64,000 bases of DNA from Rhynchonema sp. JSB1_4. Taxonomy: Eukaryota > Nematoda > Chromadorea > Monhysterida > Xyalidae. The translations under genes and the position numbers were made by a program. Of the stretch, positions 44,601 to 56,600 are shown in pieces. Where the stretch lies: contig JASAMV010000703.1 of the NCBI GenBank assembly GCA_030248065.1, positions 29,364 to 93,363 on the forward strand. The letters run 5' to 3'. The notes below the pieces were generated by a model. The model made no database searches and was not told the origin of the DNA. It saw nothing but the letters and a program-made list of their open reading frames with translations. Each line of letters begins with the position of its first letter. Positions within the stretch are counted from its first letter, which is position 1.

Positions 44601-47600
44601 TAGGTTGCCTGGATCCCTCTCTTCCGTTCATGTTTACGATACCGCAACATTTATGAACACAGTTTCATTCAGAACACATAGTTCAGATACAGTTAGCTAA
44701 GCTATAACAACTATAGCTATAGTTAATGTTTTCTGACAGACAACTTTTATGAACTTTTCCTGTATACATTTATGGACCCAGCTTCACTCAGGACAGATGG
44801 TTAAGTTACAGCTACCTAAGTTACAGTTAACGTTTTTTATTTATGAACTTTGCGTGTGAACATTTATGAACGCACCTTCATTCATAAGTAGGTAAGTTAT
44901 ACATAGTTAGCGGTAAACAATTTATAGTTAACGTTTTTTTACATGTAACATTTATGAACTTTTCGTGTAAACATTTATGAACGCAGCTTCATTCGGAACC
45001 GGTCGGTAAGTTACAGTTAATGTTTTTTGGTACACAATATTTATAAACTTGATATTATGTATTTACTTACATTCAACATTTACCAACAACAGCGTTCCTT
45101 ACAGAATTACCACACCACACGGCATTGGCTCAGTTAGTGTTTACGTTTGCGAAACGTTTCACATTAGTTTCTGTCATAAGTGAACCACCACGTGGCACTC
45201 ACAAACTGTTTGAGAAATGGTTATGTGCGTTTTTATTGCCATGGCTTGGCCTTAGACGTTTGTCCTTTGTTACCTGCAAGGTAATCACCAATATTAGTAT
45301 CACCGGTCATTAATGTGTTGCTGCGGCTGCGTTAGCTAAGTTATAGTTTATGTTTCTTGGCACACATTTATGAACACAGCTTCATAGCCCGTGCACATAA
45401 GTGAAAGACCCGCCCGCGCCCCTCTTCCTATCATCCCCACCCAGGTAGCACGGATCTCTGCTGCGTGTACAACTGCTGCGCATCCTACAAGCGCCCGTCT
45501 TGGAGCCGGCTAGACCTAGGTTGCATGGAGTTATAGTTTATGTTTCTTGGCACACATTTATGAACACAGCTTCATTCAAAACAGATAGTTAGGTAACAGT
45601 TAGCTAAGTTATAGTTTATGTTTTTTGGCACATAACATTAATGAACTTTTCGTGTAAACATTTATGAACACAGCTTCATTCAGAACAGATAGTTAAGTTA
45701 CCGTTAAACAATTTATAGTTAACTTTTTTGCACATAACATTTACGAACTTTCCGTCTGAACATTTATTAACCCAGCTTCATGCACAACAGGTAGTTAAGT
45801 TACCGTTAAACTATTTATAGTTAACTTTTTTTACATATAACATTTATGAACTTTCCGTCTGAACATTTATTAACCCAGCTTCATTCACAACAGGTAGTTA
45901 AGTTACCGTTAAACTATTTATAGTTAACATTTTTTACATATAACATTTATGAACTTTCCGTCTGAACATTTATTAACCCAGCTTCATTCACAATCAAAGC
46001 GACACAACACACCACCACATGTGCCACCGAAACGGCGGAGCGTTTCGAGCACATCAACCGGCGGATTTCCGTGTGATGTGTCATCGTCCAACCATGAGCG
46101 AAATTGCGGCAGTTTATGTTCCGCCACATCGAGGCCACTGTCTGAAAAATGGCACATGGTGTTTGGTACCGTATTGTCGGAAATAGAACCCCCCCATTAA
46201 CTTACCCCCCATTAATTGAACCCCACCTAAATGGCTCGAAATAAAAAATAGAACCCCCCATTAATTAACCCACCCCCCATAAATAGAACAATTATTAACA
46301 ATGATTTTTTTCGTCGGGGGCCAAATGAAAAATATAACCCCTCAATTTTTAGCCCCCCACAAATTGAAACCCCTAAAATGACCCCAGTGAAAAAACAGAC
46401 CCCCCGGATTCTATTTCCAACAATACGGCATGGGCCCAGCCTGAGCGCTGCTGCCAGAGGTGGGAATCGGACCGGGTTACCTCGGCGCGGCCCGGCCCGA
46501 CGAGGTCCGGGGGTCGGCCCGGCCCGACAGTTCGGGCCGGGAAGTCCGGCCCGGCCCGGCCAGACTTGGAAAAAAATCGGTCCGGCCCAGACTTTTTCTG
46601 ATGATATTTTGAAGCAATTTTTTGGTGCAAAAATTACTGTTTTTTGGTTTAAAAATACCTGATAATCATGGAAGTCGGTACTAGTTTGCAGAATCGCGAG
46701 CAATTTTGGCAAATTTAGTATAAAAAATCACGATTTTTTATTGAAATTCGATGATGTCGGGCCTTTTCGGGCCGGCCACCCCGGCCCGGCCCGACATTCC
46801 GAAAAGTCGGCCCGGCCCGGCCCGATTCCCACCTCTGGCTGCTGCTAATCCCAGAGGTCGCAACCGGCACGGCCCAAGTTCCCGGGGTCAGATTTTTAGC
46901 CCGATTTTCGTCACAATTTCCCAGGTTTTCCAGAAGGTGTTTTTTCGCGGAATAAAAACTGCTTTTAATAGAAAAGTCGCCAGATACACAAGCACAGATA
47001 ACGAGAGAGACGTGTTTTGCGGGGGGGGGGGGGGTGGGAAAAAAATCCCGGGAGGTAAGGGGGGGGGGGGCAAAAAACCCGGGGGAGAGGCATGGGGGTG
47101 GCTGTGTCAGTTTACCGAGCCAAATTTTTACACCATTCAGCGGTTTTTGGACAGTCAACAAGAAAAAACCTTTGTGTTTTCGCACAAAACGCAATTTGTG
47201 CGTTGACGACCAAAACGTCTCGTTCGACATCCATCTGCACGTCTCGAGGCACTCGGGGCAGCGGATCCGTCGGTTCGATAACCATAAGTGACTCAATGTT
47301 CTTTTGTGAAGAAACCATAGAGCGGTTGGGTTGTGGCAAATAAAATATGGAGTCACAGACTCGCATAAAAGTGGAGAAAAAGAAACGGAGGATTTCGAAT
47401 TTCAATAAAAAAACGTGATTTTTTAGGCTAAATCTGCCAAAATTTTTCGCGATTGTGCAAACTAGTACCGACTTCCATGATTATCAGGTATTTTTAAACC
47501 AAAAAACAGTAATTTTTGCACCAAAAAATTGCTTCAAAATATCATCAGAAAAAGTCTGGGCCGAAAAAATCGGGCCGGACCGACTTTTTTCCAAGTCTGG

Positions 47601-50600
47601 CCGGGCCGGGCCGGACTTCCCGGCCCGAACTGTCGGGCCGGGCCGACCCCCGGACCTCGTCGGGCCGGGCCGCGCCGAGGTAACCCGGTCCGATTCCCAC
47701 CTCTGGCAGCAGCGCTCAGGCTGGGCCCATACCGTATTGTTGGAAATAGAATCCGGGGGGTCTATTTTTTCACTGGGGTCATTTTAGGGGTTTCAATTTA
47801 TGGGGGGCTAAAAATTGGGGGGTTATATTTTTCATTTGGCCCCCGACGAAAAAAATCATTGTTAATAATTGTTCTATTTATGGGGGGTGGGTTAATTAAT
47901 GGGGGGTTCTATTTTTTATTTCGAGCCATTTAGGTGGGGTTCAATTAATGGGGGGTAAGTTAATGGGGGGGTTCTATTTCCGACAATACGGTACCAAACA
48001 CCATGTGCCATTTTTCAGACAGTGGCCTCGATGTGGCGGAACATAAACTGCCGCAATTTCGCTCATGGTTGGACGATGACACATCACACGGAAATCCGCC
48101 GGTTGATGTGCTCGAAACGCTCCGCCGTTTCGGTGGCACATGTGGTGGTGTGTTGTGTCGCTTTGATTGTGAATGAAGCTGGGTTAATAAATGTTCAGAC
48201 GGAAAGTTATTAAATGTTATATGTAAAAAAATGTTAACTATAAATAGTTTAACGGTAACTTAACTACCTGTTGTGAATGAAGCTGGGTTAATAAATGTTC
48301 AGACGGAAAGTTCAAATGTTATATGTAAAAAAAGTTAACTATAAATAGTTTAACGGTAACTTAACTACCTGTTGTGCATGAAGCTGGGTTAATAAATGTT
48401 CAGACGGAAAGTTCGTAAATGTTATGTGCAAAAAAGTTAACTATAAATTGTTTAACGGTAACTTAACTATCTGTTTCTTCTTCTTTTTCTTCCTTCCCCT
48501 ATCTTCGTAACTTAACTACCTGTTCTGAATGAAGCTGTGTTCATAAATGTGTGCCAAGAAACATAAACTATAACTTAGCTAACTGTTACCTAACTATCTG
48601 TTCTGAATGAAGCTGTGTTCATAAATGTTTACGCGAAAAGTTCATTAATATTATGTGCCAAAAAACATAAACTATAACTTAGCTAACTGTAACTTAACTA
48701 TCTGTTCTGAATGAAGGTGTGTTCATAAATGTTGCGGTATCGTAAACATGAACGGAAGAGGGGGATCCAGGCAACCTAGGTCTAGCCGGCTCCGAGACGG
48801 GCGCTCGTAGGATGCGCAGCAGTTCTACACGCAGCAGACATCCGTGCTACCTGGGTGGGGATGATAGGAAGAGGGGCGCGGGCCGGGTCTTTCACTTATG
48901 TGCACGGGCTGGGCCTTGACTTACATGCAGACTGAGCAGCAGCGCCAGCCAGGCAGGCAACACTAGAAAAGGGGCGCGGGATGGGACTAACAGCTGAAAA
49001 GGAGCGCGGGGTGCGCATATTTTCCCGCCGAAACTTAAAAACACACCCTGTAATTTGGCCGTTTTACCGCACACTTTTCGTTTTACATCAAATACATGGG
49101 GGCGCGGGGGGGCGCGGGGGCGCTAAAGCCAGTGCACGCATCATGCGCTTTACGGATCAGGCAACGCATTGGAAAAGTTTCTCCCAAAAGAATTGTGAGA
49201 GTATACATACATACATAGTAGCCACAATGACACCGAAACTTGCATTTGTATCTTTCAATAGGATAAAACCCCTCAGCTCAAACAGAGCAGAGCGCTACAG
49301 TGCCGGTGGTTCATACCTGGACCATTTTGAATCCGGCGTAGTCGAGACCGGGTGGTATTTCGAGGAATAGCTGTGATTCATAGGCGTCATCCTCCTTGCT
49401 GTCGACCGCCACGTGTAGGATCAGACGTTGACCCGCACCGACCAACAGCTCGCTCGAGTTACTGCAAACAGACACAATGTATTGGTCGCACAATGACTTT
49501 ATAAGAATTGGTCAAATTTTTTTCCTGAATCGTAAAGAGGGAAAGTGACGGCGCAATGACGTTGCGTTGCGTGATCGCACACAAAGCATGTAGTAAAGAG
49601 AATGTTTCAGACCTGCGGCAACGTGGTTGATCTGCTAGATTATTTTCAGCTGAAAATGTTTTGTGAGAATCACAAATAGCGCAGTGGTTAAGAGTGACTG
49701 AACGTGAAAATCAGGATTGATTTGATGAATTCTTATATAGTCATTGTGCGACCAATACCAGCTATATGTGTATATACATATGGATAATTCTGTTGTCGTT
49801 GAAACCAGTCGTCGAACATTGTGCAAATTTACCGCATGGCCCATCACACACGCAAGACCCTATGTCTATGTGCAAAGTATATCGCATACTGTATGTGCAT
49901 ACCATCGACACTGGTTTTGAGTCAAGCCGTAGCCACAAACAGGGTCTTTACAGCGGTCAACTTAAGTGGTCAATTCAGTTCGCCAACTCACTTTGTAGAG
50001 TCATCAACTCACCCCGAATGCCATGTATTATTTCTGGCGCTCACTCGAAGCTGCTGTGAGTTGACGAAGTGACTTGACCACTTGAGTCGACCGGTGCATC
50101 AGCCCAAACAGACAGCAGGCATGGAAATGAATGCACAAAACCCACAGGCAGGAACGTTTGCACGAAAGTCGACGAACTTGCGATATCAGAATAACCCTCA
50201 TACAATCTGACCAAATGCGTGCACTCACGGTCTGGCCTTGAGCTCCAGATCTGGCACACACAGATTGTCGAATCCACAATCCTTGACGATTTGAATCTCT
50301 TTTCGCAGTGAATTCGGCATGTTCGCATCGATCACCGGTCGCAGCTGATCACGTGACGAGGGGCGATCGGCGATCGAGTAATTCGCTTCGACAACAATTG
50401 GCGTGAGTTTGTCGCGAATGTCGTTCTGTGAATGAAACATCATTTTGGTGAAACATTACCCGCTCATATGTTTTTGGTTTGTCACGTGGCCATCTGATGC
50501 ATACACATCCGCACTACACATGTAAAGGCAATCTACACCAACACGAGCCAGATTTCGAAGGTGGTGTGTATTCAAAACGAATAGAAAGAGAAAATCATCA

Positions 50601-53600
50601 TGCTCCACTTTGTATTCTTCAACGTGTAACATTTCCCAAATCAGCAGCCACGTGTGAATGTTTCACTATTCTGCCAGCTGCGAAATCGGGCTCGTGTTGG
50701 CGTGGTTTGCCTTTACATTCGCGTGGCACTATTATTTAAAATTTAAAAAATATGAAAAATTTGGAAAAACTGAACAACCAACCCCGACAAAGAATCTGAA
50801 TGTACGACATGTTTGTTGTCCTTTGATCATATCAAAGGTGTCGGTGACCCTCGCCATGTCCGTGGCCAGCTGCTTGGCCCGAGCCGTTAGTTTGCCTTTC
50901 AACGCGTCAAATGTCACCAGAACGGTCACATCTGAAACAAACATCTCGTTTTCGTCCGATATTTTGTTGCTGCGTTCGTGTAGCATGCGTTTTTGCAGGC
51001 GTTTGCATAATTTGTTTCCACAGTCTGTCCTCTGTATAGTGACACGATAGCGAGCCTTTCGGTGACTAAACATATGTATACTCACTACATAGAGGGTTTC
51101 ACTGTCGAACGGTCACTGTAAATAGGAAGCACTGTATTCAGACGTGAAATGAAGACGAGAAGTCTACCTTCGGTTTCCGGCGCACCCTTTCCGTCGTAGG
51201 TGAGGCACAGTTCGAAACTGTCGCTGAAAATAGAATTTTGATCGGTCTAGTTACAGTAATACAATACAGTACCTCAAATATTCTTCTGAAACATCACCCA
51301 ACACTGACCATGCGACGTAGACACCATCCTGGAGACATAATCGTGTTTCAATATCAATATCATCGTGCTCCAGCCGCAGCTCGCCAGCTATTCGTACAAC
51401 TGGTCGGGTTCTGGAATCGCGGGAAAAATTTGTCGTTTTGCCCCATGATTTTCCCCCTTTTCAACAATTAAATTCAAAATGAGACAAGACAAATAAGAAA
51501 AACCTCTCACTTGAGCACAATAGCGTGACTGGACTTGTAGGCTCCCACAGCGATGTCCGGGTAGCTATTCGAGTCGACGTCCTTACCACCGGTGAGCGAG
51601 AAACCGAAAGTGAACACATCGCGCTCCATTTGCTCGGCGTAAATCACCTGACATGAGGTGCGTACAGCCCTCCGTGCTTATAGTCACACGATCGGGCGAA
51701 TCGGCATTTTTGGTCACCATATATACACCAAATACATATTCACCATCGCTGGTGTTATTGTATGCTTTTGCTATCATTTTATCAAAAGCTGCGCTTTGGG
51801 ATCCCAACTATGTTGTTTTTTATGACAGAAGATCATGTTGTTTTAATACTACCAACATTATTTCGCCAGCATCAGGTTGCTCTCAGACATCATTTCTAAC
51901 CTGAGAGTACTTTTCCCTGAGTCCACCTTCCATTCCATTGTACACGTAGACGGCGCCTCGTCGGTTCTGACCATCGTATGGGGCACCGACCAAGAAATCT
52001 GAAACATTACAATCGCAGGTGCATAAGCGTTGATTGTGCGCACCGACGTGCGGAGTGTGGAATGTAAATATGCAGCAAACTGGTTATCTTCCATCACTAA
52101 GCATTTTGTCAATAATTTTTGGCATATTGTAAGATGGTTCACGCATGTCTACCAGTATAGTATCGTTGGCACAGCTTCCATGGGGAAGGAATTCAATCAA
52201 CGCGAAGAAATAAGGCCGCATATTTGGCGGTATGCTAAAAAGACTCTTGGGACACATCCGTTAACCATGTTACAAGCCTAAATTTTTCGATTCACGTACC
52301 ATTATATCCATCCTGATTCAAGTCCCCAGCAGCGGCCACAGCCTGTCCAAAATGCGACCATGCGTTGTGCCCCATGATGGCTGCATGCCGGCTGAATGAG
52401 TGCTGCAACCAGAGGAGCTGAACTCCGATCATTTATACGCGATTGTAACGTACAGGGTGGCCCAAAAGTTTACACACTGGATAAAATAATACCCCCACTG
52501 GAAAAACTAATGTAGTATTGTTGTTCAAAATCGGCAGAGTCAATCGTTTTCAGATGTCTGTAACTATTTTTGAATTGAATCTTTTTCGACCGCTGTACAT
52601 CGAAGGTTTCCCTTGAAGAAGTGTCCTTGGTCGGTCACGAAACGTTGGGAGTGAAAACAATTGTGTGGTCAAATCCCATATCGAAGGTTTCCCTTGAAAA
52701 AGTGTCCTTCGTCGGTCACGAAACGTTGGGAGTAAAAACAATTGTGTGGTACAGCGGTCGAAAAAGATTCAACTCAAAAATAATGACCAGAAACCACGTC
52801 CACAAGAGCATCGGTGTATGCAAAAATTGTCTGTAACTATGTAACTCATGGGCTTTCTGCTCCTTGATCCTTTATCTAGTGGACGAACTATTTGGACCAC
52901 CCCGTATAGGGTGAGCGTTCTCGGGGAGTGTCAACCTTGTTGGCATTACGATCGCGGACATCAATCAAAAGGTGCCCGCTATTCCACATGTTCTACAACT
53001 CGAAATGAAACATCAGCACACAGATTTCGTCCAACAGATTCTGTTTGTGACGGACTGCTGCTTAACAAATACCCGACGCAACACGAGCGCCAAATATGCA
53101 GAAAAATTGATACACACACCGACACCAGCATCATATCGTGTCACTTACATCCCGATCCTGAAAGTACACGTAGACCATGCCGATGTCGTATTTCGGTGTC
53201 ATCAGACCCTTTTCGGTTACATAATCGACATAGTAGGGCGCACCGACGATGATGTCATCCGTGCTGAAACATTAGGTGACGATTTTGACGGTGTTTTCAG
53301 GAAATGTTGGATTTTTTTGCCCGCGTTGTGTCAGAACACACTCGACAGGCTGGTCCGGAGACCGATCCGATCACCAAGTGTAATAATCGGCAATGTCCCC
53401 GTGATGAGTTCTGAGTTTCACACAAATTGCAACACAAACATGTATGCGTATAACACTGATTTTCGTTATCTCAACCTTCACACACACACACTCACACACA
53501 CTCACCCATCCCCATCAATATCAGTGACGGCAAGTGAATAGCCGAAGTATGCTCCATCCTGTTGACCGGTGATGTTCAGCAAACTGTATAGATCGTGACG

Positions 53601-56600
53601 ATAGAGCGAAATCTGCAATACAAGTTCGGCTTAGTGTAATGTTGTCAAATCATGTCGTCGCATCTTGTCGTCAAACCACATGTTTTATTTTCGCGCTGAT
53701 TTGTGGCTTATGTATCTGCTTGCTTGTTTGACGACTTTATTTGACGACGACGACAAAACTATTGGTCACACGTTTGTTTTGAACTGTTTAGGGCAAATGT
53801 TAACAAACGTGTTGTTTCGTGCATTTCAGTTAATATCCTATGTATGTATTTCAGTCCCATCCTATTCTACAGAACTCTAAACTTTCTTACCATTCCCCTG
53901 ACATTGTCCACCCTGGGCACTCCCAGCACAACGTCATCCGTACCGTCTCCCGTGAAGTCACCCGTGGCCAGTGAATAGCCTGAAATTGCAAGCTCGTTTT
54001 ATATGCTTGGCCCCCTGTTCTTACCCAGTGGTTGTTGATATTATATCGTGATGCCTCGTAGGGTATATACTTATACACATGACTGGCAGCTTTTTACATT
54101 CAAATTTAGATACAAAGCGCATACACGCGCGCACGCATTACATTACGGTCGATTACCTCACTAATATGCTGTGGTGTGGTACACTTTGATAATAAGAACA
54201 CGACACGAGCATTTATTATTCATAACAGCTTGTGCGCGCCATTTCATAATGAGCTTGACTACCCTGTAAGCTACACGCCATCTCAATACGGTGTTCGCTT
54301 GTCATTAAAATGCCGTAAACGCTAAATGGCTACTTTATTGGAATGCCCTTTGGGTCCACTATACACTGCGTCAATGATGGCACTGAATTTCTAGAGCGCG
54401 TGCCACATATTCGTAAAAGCATCTAACTGGACTGATTGATCCAAAGTCTACAAGTTCAATGACAATAACAATGTCCATCATGACTGTTGTGATCTGACAT
54501 TGCGCGCCGCGCGTTTCATGGCTTGCATTCAATGCTCTGCACCTGGGTGCGTAAAATTCATTTGAACACGTTGCTTGCTGTTATCGAAGTGACGACCACA
54601 CATGTTGTGATAAAGCGACTTGGCGGCCCTCGTCCATTTCAGGCTTAACATCATGCTTTTCAGGCTTAACGTTAGGCCTAAACCTCAACCTGAACCCAGA
54701 TTACTGCAGCGAACGAACTTTATCAAACACCGCTTTGGCCAACACCAACCCACCGAGATATCGATAGTCATGGTCTTTGTCGCTATACTCGCTGATTTTG
54801 AAGTCAGTCGGTCGTTGGCTGTCATGTACGGCCACCGCACCCTGATAATACCAGGAGCCCGGACCGCCGAGGAAGAATTTGTCACCGTGCTGAAACAGGA
54901 TTGAAACATTATTGACGGATGTCATATCATGCATGCATTGGGTGAAACGTAACTTACGTTGGAAAACGCTGAGCTAAAGCCGAACATACTGTAGCCGAGT
55001 CGGTGGTAGCCCCACATGCCTGAGAATCAATCAATAATTGAGGCGTTAGACGTCAATCTGATGTTTCAATCCGGATATAGAAACTCACGATCGTTCCTTC
55101 CTGGAGCGACCACTTCCACATCGACAAAATTGTTGCGTGCCACAAAACAGTAACCGGTCGGACCGTTACGCTCTTCGCGCATGTAATAGTAGACGTAGCG
55201 AGGGGCGCACGCCTGAAATTTGACAAGCAGTTTCGTGATTTTTTTCGGTTATAGATTACAGCCCACCAACTTTATAATCAGATTCCCAACTTTTCATTCA
55301 CTTAAAATATCCAGTCGGAGTCGAAATCAGGAGAGCAACGGCAGATCAAATAGGAACCAAAGTAAATATTGGAGAATTCACCACAGAGATTCGTTACAAA
55401 GAAGGTACACTTTACGCACGTGTACAGTATACGCACTGTACCAATATTCTTGCTTCCCCGCTTACCAGCACGGTTTTGCCATCAGCTGAAGTCGATATTG
55501 ACGCACCCAGAAACTGGCCACTTTTGTTCTCCAACTCCACCTGTTCTGAGCCGTTCAGGCCATTTCGGTTGCCTGAAAATCAGGGAGGGTGTCAGGAATT
55601 GGTTAGGACGACCGGTCCAGGACAAGGATACACACATATACATAGACACACAGGTCGGTTAGGGGATTACTAATATCACAGTCAAGCAATGTGTTATGTT
55701 GCAACATCAAGCGCAAACCACTGGTTACTTTAGCTCTGGCTATGCAAGCGTACAAGCTAGTGGTTATGCTGCTAAGAGACCACTATGGGTAGAATTTACG
55801 AAACGGTGTAAAGGTCAGTTGGGTGTAAAGGTCGGCGTAAGGTTCGGTCGAAAGCTCGGTCGGCGTAGCTCGGTGTAAACGTGAAACATTGCCTGTTATT
55901 AACGTGGAATGTTTCAAGTTTACACCGAGGTCTATCACACTGAGCTGTCGACCGAGCTTTCCACCGACCTTTACACCCAAATGACCTTTACACCGTTTCG
56001 AAAATATCACCCTATTACAGGAGAAATAGTATGTTTGGCCTTTTGGACAAACAAAACGGTTAGGTGGGTATCAAGCTTTTGTCGTAAGAAACTAGGAACA
56101 ATAATATTCATGATTATTTTACAAGCAGCACATCAAAGCAGCATCCGACCAAGCAATAATGAAATGCACACATGAAGCGCGAATAGCAGATCTACAAGTA
56201 AAAATACAAGAATTCTAAATCTAAAAAGTGTTAGTCAGCCAAAGCTGAGCATAAGCAGTTAGAAATGCACATGCAACTGCAACTAATGGCAACAAAAACA
56301 CAAAATACCCAAATTCCATACATGTTTCTTTGTATTGGGGCATCGTGCAGAACTCTCCCTTGATATCACCGACTAAAAGTTGCAATAAATTTAAATTGTT
56401 GATTAATTGATATCATGATAATGATGATTAATTTTGTTTAATATTTTGGCGTCATTCCAAAACAAAATTAAAGCCCCCCAGATCGCAGCCGCATAATCGT
56501 ATTTACCAGTGCGTATGTTAATGTCGGTTTGGAAATAAAGTGAAACACGCTAGTTAGTGGAAAAAAATTGAAAAAGCAGTCAATCCCTTTTAATTTCAAA

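Larger units (their letters stand above)
44318..49123. mobile_element. Large inverted-repeat element (4.8 kb) in an integrin intron
   Basis: Left arm about 44318-46755, right arm about 47396-49123, spacer about 640 bp. The outermost sequence is GC-rich (GCGCCCCCATG and its inverse), then 'gtaaaacg' and 'cagggtgtgttt' words. The arms match in mirror order: a CTGCTGCG / CGCAGCAG block, AT-rich tandem repeats, a 63-residue open frame present in both arms (45947-46138 - and 48022-48213 +), G/C-homopolymer-rich blocks, and GGCCCGGCCC repeats. The left arm is longer because it has more tandem units. No transposase was recognised. Confidence 0.85.

Noticed and set aside
46227..47933. Open frames of 134-213 codons rich in Gly, Pro, Arg and Ala
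   Set aside because: They are translations of GGCCCGGCCC and homopolymer blocks in the palindrome arms, appear in several frames at once and resemble no protein.
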